Assembly: GCA_002452555.1 (NCBI GenBank)
Contig: DKER01000110.1
Coordinates: 1 to 9,610 of the forward strand
Source: Fidelibacterota bacterium UBA6817
GTDB taxonomy: Bacteria; Fidelibacterota; Fidelibacteria; Fidelibacterales; Fidelibacteraceae
Reading direction: 5' to 3'
DNA: 9,610 nucleotides
In this document: piece after piece, positions 4,566 to 9,610 of the stretch
How positions within the stretch are numbered: the first letter of the stretch is position 1
Layout of the letters: the number at the start of each line of letters is the position of its first letter
Translations under genes and position numbers: made by a program
The notes under the pieces: generated by a model
The model's input: the letters and a program-made list of their open reading frames with translations, nothing else
The model's database searches: none
Told to the model about the DNA's origin: nothing

Positions 4566-7500
4566 ATGATAAATACATTCATAAAATTTTTTCTTGAGAA
4601 CAGGCTCGTAACGGTCTTGCTGCTGCTTCTGTTGATCGTCTGGGGAATTATAACTTCTCCTTTTCAGTGGGATACGGGATTTTTACCCAGAAATCCAGTT
4701 GCAGTTGATGCTATTCCGAATATTGGAGAAAACCAGCAGATCGTTTTTACGGAATGGCCGGGTAATTCTCCGAGAGACGTAGAGGATCAGATCACATATC
4801 CCTTGACGACTGCCCTGTTGGGAATTCCCGGAATTCAGACTATCCGTGGAAGTTCTATGTTTGGTCTTTCTACCGTATATTTAATCTTTGAAGAAAGCAT
4901 AGATTTTTATGAAAGCCGTACCAGGATTCTTGAAAAGCTCAATTCCCTTCCTGCCGGTCTCCTTCCTGAACGTGTTTCCCCGGCCCTTGGTCCGGATGCC
5001 ACAGCACTGGGACAAATTTACTGGTATACACTTGAGGGAAGGGATGAATACGGAAATCCTGCCGGAGGCTGGGATCCTCAGGAACTCAGAACGATCCAGG
5101 ATTACTACGTAAAATATGCCCTTTCTTCTGTCAAAGGCGTGTCAGAAGTTGCATCGATCGGCGGTTTCATTAAAGAATATCAGGTGGAAATTGATCCCCA
5201 TGCCATGAAGGCCTTTGGAGTTAATCCTGCACAAATCATCCGGGCAGTAAAAAACAGCAACCTGGATGTGGGAGCAGGAACTCTTGAGTACAATAAAGCC
5301 GAGTATATCATCCGTTCCCTGGGATATATCAAAAATTTAAATGATCTGGAAAACAGTGTGATATCTGTTCGCAATCATGTTCCTGTTTTGCTGAAGGATG
5401 TCGCACAGGTTCAGTTTGGACCTGCTTCGCGCCGCGGCGGACTGGACAAGGGAGGTGTTGAGGCCGTTGGAGGCGTTGTTGTGGCGGGGTATGAATCCAA
5501 TCCACTTGAAACAATCAACCTGGTGAAAGAAAAAATAGCAGAAATATCTGCAGGCCTTCCTTCAAAAACGCTGGAGGATGGAACACATTCATCGGTGACT
5601 GTTGTGCCATTCTATGACCGGACCGGATTAATCAAAGAAACGCTGGGAACGCTTGAAGAAGCCCTGAGTCTGGAAATTATAATCAGTATTATTGTCGTTC
5701 TGATTCTTGTTATGAATCTTCGGGCTTCCATTCTGATTTCGGGACTTCTGCCTGCCGGTGTTCTTGCCACGTTCATTCTCATGCGTATGTTCAATATAGA
5801 CGCAAATGTGGTTGCATTATCAGGTATTGCTATTGCTATCGGTGTTATGGTGGATGTCGGGATCGTCTTTACCGAGAATATTATCCGGCATCTGGAGGAA
5901 AAAACCGGCAGTGATCCTTTGACAGGGAAAAACCTGCAAACGGTCATATTTAAAGCAGCCGGTGAAGTTGCACCGGCGGTTATGACGGCTCTTACAACGA
6001 CTGTGATCAGTTTTCTGCCTGTCTTTACCATGGAGGCTGCTGAAGGGAAGCTTTTTAAACCGCTGGCTTTTACCAAGACATTTGCCATGTTATCAGCGTT
6101 GTTTCTGGGACTCACAGTCCTGCCGTCATTGGCTTATTTCCTGTTTTCCCTGAGAATTCGAAAAAATATTTATCGTACAATTCTTAATGTAATTCTTGGT
6201 ATATCCGGGATGGTATTTCTGATTTTGGGTCATTATGTAACCGGAACAGGCGTGATTCTTATCAGTATCAATCGCATAGTAAAGCATCGGCTGGATGCAA
6301 AACAGAAAAATATATCCGGTTATATCGAAGCCGGTCTTATTCTTTTATTGATCATTCCATTTCTCAGCCAATTATGGATGCCCCTTGGAGCCCGGAATTC
6401 TGATTTTGTCAATTTTTTATTTGTTGCCTCTCTGATTTTGATTGTTATCGGGATTCTGTCTTCGGTTGTCTATTTCTACCCCAAAATTCTGTCCCTGGCT
6501 CTCCGGCATAAGGCATTATTTCTGAGTCTGCCGCTTATTCTCATATTCTGGGCTTTACTGATCTGGTTCGGTGCGGGAAAAATTCTTCCTGTACTGCCCG
6601 AATCGGGTGCCGGCCGAATAATCCGTGAACACTTTCCCGGTTTGGGTCGAGAATTTATGCCGGCTCTGGATGAAGGCGCATTTCTTCTGATGCCTACAAC
6701 CATGCCCCATTCCGGAGTGGAAGAAAATGTAGAAATAATCCGTGAACTGGATAAACGGGTGAATGCGATTCCTGAAGTTGAATTGGTCGTCGGTAAATGG
6801 GGACGGGTCAATTCTGCCCTGGATCCGGCACCGGTTTCCATGTTCGAAAACGTGATCAATTATAAGTCCGAATATATTCTCGATGAAAAAGGACACCGCC
6901 GTCGTTTTAAAATAAATTCTGACGGGGCATTTGTCCTGAAAGACGGCACAAGCTATGATCCAAACCGGGATGGTTTTAAGATAATCGCAGATGAAGAACT
7001 GATACCTGACCCGAAGGGTGCATATTTCCGTCAGTGGCGTGAACATATTAAATCTCCGGATGATATATGGGATGAAATTATCAAAGTATCGTCATTTCCG
7101 GGTTTAACTTCTGCTCCGAAGCTTCAACCGATTCAGACTCGCCTTGTTATGCTTCAGACCGGAATGCGAGCCGCAATGGGTGTCAAAGTATACGGTCCGG
7201 ATCTGGAAAGCATTGAAGAAGCAGGCCGCCAGCTGGAAATGCATTTACAACATGTGAAGGGTGTGAAGGCATCATCTGTCTTTGCTGACCGCGTTGTGGG
7301 AAAACCCTATATTGAAATTCATCCGGACCGGATTGCCTTGTCACGCTATGGCATCAGTATAACGGACTTTCAAACGGCTGTTTCTGCTTTGATCGGCGGA
7401 ATGCCGCTCACATACACTGTTGAAGGCCGGGAACGTTATCCGGTGCGGGTTCGTTATGCACGGGAATTCCGGGATGATCCCGCCATACTCAATGATATCC

Positions 7501-8372
7501 TGTTTCCCGTTTCCGGACAAGGTGTTCTGCCTCTGGGTGAACTGGCTGAGATTCAATATGTCCGCGGTCCACAAATGATTAAAAGTGAGGATACATTTCC
7601 GGTCAGCTATGTAATATTCGATAAAGAAACGGGCTTTGCTGAGGTAAATGTTGTTGAAAATGCCCGGACATATTTGGCAGATATGAAAGCACGCGGATTG
7701 TTAACGCTCCCGGACGGGGTGAGCTATACATTTACCGGAAATTATGAAAACCAGGTGCGTTCTGCCAAAAGACTGATGATGATTATTCCTTTTGCGTTGA
7801 TAGTCATATTTTTGATTCTGTATTTCCAGTTTCGTTCAGTAATCGGAGCAAGTCTAATTTTTTCCGGCATCTTTGTGGCTTTTTCCGGCGGATTTATTCT
7901 GCTCTGGTTCTATAATCAGCCCTGGTTTCTCAATTTTTCCGTTGCAGGATTATCCTTACGGGAAATTTTTCAAATTGGTCCTGTGAATCTGAGTGTTGCG
8001 GTTTGGGTTGGGTTTTTAGCACTCTTCGGTATTGCCACAGATGACGGTGTATTAATCAGCACGTATCTGAAACAACGGTTTCATCGGGCCAATCCCCGAA
8101 ATGTGGAGGATATTCGGAAACAGGTGATAATTGCCGGTTCCAAACGGATCAGGCCGGCCATGATGACAACGGCAACATCCCTGATTGCGCTTCTGCCTGT
8201 CCTTACATCCACCGGGAAAGGATCGGATATCATGGGTCCCATGGCTATTCCGATCTTTGGAGGAATGGCTATTGCAGTTCTGACTGTATTTATAGTTCCC
8301 ATCCTCTTTTCAATGTGGCAGGAATTAAAACTCAATCAGACAAACCGCTTGAAAAAAGGAGGTCTGAAATGA
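4566..8372 (+). CDS. cusA: CusA-like heavy-metal RND efflux pump (long form)
   Basis: 1268-aa inner-membrane proton antiporter of the HME-RND family, exporting Cu(I)/Ag(I) or related soft metals from periplasm or cytosol toward an outer-membrane channel. N-terminal membrane helix at about 11-31, first porter domain to about 360, then helices including IAIAIGVMVDVGIVFTEN (421-438) with Asp430, the HME-RND helix-4 motif of the proton relay. The second porter domain has LLMPTT (Met709), PVSMFEN (Met759) and RLVMLQTGM (Met862), which I align with the E. coli CusA metal triad Met573/623/672; the Zn-exporting CzcA lacks these. FGIATDDGVL (1154-1163) is the helix-10 relay region. It is about 200 aa longer than CusA owing to a hydrophobic insertion (about 535-640), an extra periplasmic segment (about 765-835) and a longer loop near 1112-1140. 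The start gives the usual basic-aromatic N-terminus. The TolC-family gene overlaps its stop by four bases. Confidence 0.93.
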   Translation: MINTFIKFFLENRLVTVLLLLLLIVWGIITSPFQWDTGFLPRNPVAVDAIPNIGENQQIVFTEWPGNSPRDVEDQITYPLTTALLGIPGIQTIRGSSMFGLSTVYLIFEESIDFYESRTRILEKLNSLPAGLLPERVSPALGPDATALGQIYWYTLEGRDEYGNPAGGWDPQELRTIQDYYVKYALSSVKGVSEVASIGGFIKEYQVEIDPHAMKAFGVNPAQIIRAVKNSNLDVGAGTLEYNKAEYIIRSLGYIKNLNDLENSVISVRNHVPVLLKDVAQVQFGPASRRGGLDKGGVEAVGGVVVAGYESNPLETINLVKEKIAEISAGLPSKTLEDGTHSSVTVVPFYDRTGLIKETLGTLEEALSLEIIISIIVVLILVMNLRASILISGLLPAGVLATFILMRMFNIDANVVALSGIAIAIGVMVDVGIVFTENIIRHLEEKTGSDPLTGKNLQTVIFKAAGEVAPAVMTALTTTVISFLPVFTMEAAEGKLFKPLAFTKTFAMLSALFLGLTVLPSLAYFLFSLRIRKNIYRTILNVILGISGMVFLILGHYVTGTGVILISINRIVKHRLDAKQKNISGYIEAGLILLLIIPFLSQLWMPLGARNSDFVNFLFVASLILIVIGILSSVVYFYPKILSLALRHKALFLSLPLILIFWALLIWFGAGKILPVLPESGAGRIIREHFPGLGREFMPALDEGAFLLMPTTMPHSGVEENVEIIRELDKRVNAIPEVELVVGKWGRVNSALDPAPVSMFENVINYKSEYILDEKGHRRRFKINSDGAFVLKDGTSYDPNRDGFKIIADEELIPDPKGAYFRQWREHIKSPDDIWDEIIKVSSFPGLTSAPKLQPIQTRLVMLQTGMRAAMGVKVYGPDLESIEEAGRQLEMHLQHVKGVKASSVFADRVVGKPYIEIHPDRIALSRYGISITDFQTAVSALIGGMPLTYTVEGRERYPVRVRYAREFRDDPAILNDILFPVSGQGVLPLGELAEIQYVRGPQMIKSEDTFPVSYVIFDKETGFAEVNVVENARTYLADMKARGLLTLPDGVSYTFTGNYENQVRSAKRLMMIIPFALIVIFLILYFQFRSVIGASLIFSGIFVAFSGGFILLWFYNQPWFLNFSVAGLSLREIFQIGPVNLSVAVWVGFLALFGIATDDGVLISTYLKQRFHRANPRNVEDIRKQVIIAGSKRIRPAMMTTATSLIALLPVLTSTGKGSDIMGPMAIPIFGGMAIAVLTVFIVPILFSMWQELKLNQTNRLKKGGLK
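8356..8362 (+). promoter_or_regulatory. Strong Shine-Dalgarno that fixes the TolC-family start
   Basis: AAGGAGG lies within the 3' end of the pump gene, six bases before the ATG at 8369. It selects that codon over the in-frame ATG at 8315, which has no such site and would put a charged 18-residue extension before the signal peptide. Confidence 0.85.
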
Positions 8373-9589
8373 TTAAGCGTTTACTCATATTATTCGTGTT
8401 GTTTCTGACCGGCGGACTCCTGTCAGCGCAGGATTTTCTGAATCATTATCTTGAAACGGCTGCTGCCAATAATGCCGGTTTAAAAGCAGCATTTTATAAA
8501 TATTCAGCTGCATTGGAAAAAATTCCGCAGGCAAACGCTCTGCCGGATCCGGCAGTTGCTTTTGGATATTTTATTCAACCTGTGGAAACACGAAACGGTC
8601 CGCAGGAAGCACGAATATCCGTCAATCAGATGTTTCCCTGGTTTGGGACACTGAAGGCCCGGGGAAATGCGGCTGATTATATGGCAAAAAGCGATTATGA
8701 AAAATTTGAAGAATTAAAATCAGAACTCTTTTATTCAGTCCGGTCCGAGTATTATGAAATCTACTTTATCAGGAAAAAAACAACCATCATCTCGGAGCGG
8801 ATCCGAAATCTTGAAATTCTTGAAAACCTTGTTCAATCCCGGAGAGAAACAGGAAAAGTTTCAGCTGTTGATGAACTGAGGATTTCAATGCTGCTGGATG
8901 AACTCAGAAATGACGTAAAAATTCTGAAAGAACTGGAAAAATCACATGTTTTACAATTCACAACGCTTTTGAATGTTGAGGATACACTTCAGATCCGATT
9001 TCCCCAAGCATTGGGCAATCCTGTTCTGAAAGAAACCCGCGAGGAATTATGGGATCACATCAGTAAAAACAACCATCAGATTCAGGCATTGACTTATCTC
9101 CGGGAAGCGGCCGGTTACGGAGAAATTGCCGCACAGAAACAGGGATTGCCGCAGTTTTCAGTAGGATTGGATTACGGAATTATCGGCACAACTTCCAATA
9201 TGGCTGATAATCCGGGGAAAGATGTTATCACCTTTCCCACGCTTGGTTTGACCCTTCCACTTAACCGGAAAAAATACAGGGCAATCCGGCAGGAAGCAGA
9301 ATTTACGCGATTGTCTGCGGAAGAAAATCTTACTGAACAGCTCAATCGGACCCTAAACCGGTTTGACGAGACATACTGGCAATTCACAGATGCGGACCGG
9401 CGATCAGAGTTATATCAATCGCTGGTTCAAAAATCCGGTTCGGCTCTGGAAATGCTGAAAACCGCTTATATGTCTCAAGGATCCGATTTTGAAGAAATCC
9501 TGCGTATGGAACGACAGCAATTGGATTATGCCGTTTCTCTGGAAAAAGCATTACGTGATTTGAGAAAATCATATGCACGACTTAATTAG
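8369..9589 (+). CDS. TolC-family outer-membrane efflux protein (CusC-like)
   Basis: 406-aa outer-membrane channel protein that should form the exit duct of the tripartite metal pump. Residues 1-21 are a signal peptide with a basic start, a leucine-rich core and the end LLSAQ before Asp22. The body has the two-fold OEP layout of long coiled helices: first half to about 210 with LPDP (58-61) and QMFPWFGTLKARG (87-99), both typical of metal-efflux TolC proteins; second half from about 225 with the strand TLGLTLPLNRKK (291-302) and a final helix rich in Gln, Glu and Arg. No lipidation Cys follows the signal, unlike E. coli CusC. It is somewhat shorter than CusC (about 460 aa). The ATG overlaps the pump stop as ATGA (8369-8372), so the two are translationally coupled, and the tight overlap implies the same complex. 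An adaptor gene would be expected next, but the window ends 21 nt later. Confidence 0.92.
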   Translation: MIKRLLILFVLFLTGGLLSAQDFLNHYLETAAANNAGLKAAFYKYSAALEKIPQANALPDPAVAFGYFIQPVETRNGPQEARISVNQMFPWFGTLKARGNAADYMAKSDYEKFEELKSELFYSVRSEYYEIYFIRKKTTIISERIRNLEILENLVQSRRETGKVSAVDELRISMLLDELRNDVKILKELEKSHVLQFTTLLNVEDTLQIRFPQALGNPVLKETREELWDHISKNNHQIQALTYLREAAGYGEIAAQKQGLPQFSVGLDYGIIGTTSNMADNPGKDVITFPTLGLTLPLNRKKYRAIRQEAEFTRLSAEENLTEQLNRTLNRFDETYWQFTDADRRSELYQSLVQKSGSALEMLKTAYMSQGSDFEEILRMERQQLDYAVSLEKALRDLRKSYARLN

Positions 9590-9610
9590 GGCTTCCTTAA
9601 AAACTCATTT

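Noticed and set aside
5612..6115. 167-codon minus-strand open frame
   Set aside because: Antisense of the pump's transmembrane region; a composition artefact of the opposite strand.
6555..7046. 163-codon minus-strand open frame
   Set aside because: Antisense of the pump's second periplasmic domain, with no recognisable features.
8315..8368. Earlier in-frame ATG giving a 424-aa TolC-family protein
   Set aside because: It lies deep within the pump gene without a ribosome-binding site and would place a charged extension before the signal peptide. AAGGAGG points to 8369.

Overview
The window holds seven forward-strand genes. It reads as an ordinary chromosomal segment that ends in a copper/silver-type efflux locus. 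The proteins suggest the FCB superphylum (Bacteroidota or a relative such as Calditrichota, Ignavibacteriota or Marinimicrobia). Grounds are a 189-aa regulator joining a heavy-metal-associated (HMA) domain to an AraC helix-turn-helix domain, an HYC_CC_PP-type Cys-rich exported protein, a long CusA/CzcA-family pump of a kind I associate with Bacteroidota, and an 'SAQ' signal-peptide end. This placement rests on remembered family distributions, not on a search. No rRNA, tRNA, CRISPR array or transposase was seen.

Left part (1-3241), housekeeping genes. A short octamer-repeat array (1-47) precedes a DjlA-like co-chaperone gene (116-868). Two bases later comes a PfkB/ribokinase-family sugar kinase (871-1800). 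A possible terminator and a promoter-like sequence lie in the next gap, followed by glucose-6-phosphate isomerase (1967-3241). The kinase and isomerase may both serve hexose metabolism, but the kinase substrate cannot be read from sequence.

Middle spacer (3228-3428). The stop codon of pgi lies inside a (CCGGTAG)3 tandem repeat. The spacer continues with octamer words, a stem-loop, and seven heptamers in exact 7-nt register that finish with CCGGCAG-CCGGTAG. With the array at 1-47, this suggests the genome carries reiterated 7-8-nt words between genes.

Right part (3429-9610), metal efflux. The order is HMA-AraC regulator (3429-3998), HYC_CC_PP-like protein (4074-4463), a long imperfect hairpin (4484-4527), a CusA-like RND pump of 1268 aa (4566-8372) and a TolC-family outer-membrane protein (8369-9589, overlapping the pump gene as ATGA). 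The pump keeps three methionines at the positions I align with the Cu(I)/Ag(I) triad of E. coli CusA. A working model is that the regulator senses cytosolic Cu(I)/Ag(I) through its MxCxxC loop and controls the locus, the small Cys-rich protein acts in the envelope, and the pump and TolC protein form the export path. The periplasmic adaptor (CusB) is not in the window and is expected just past the right edge.
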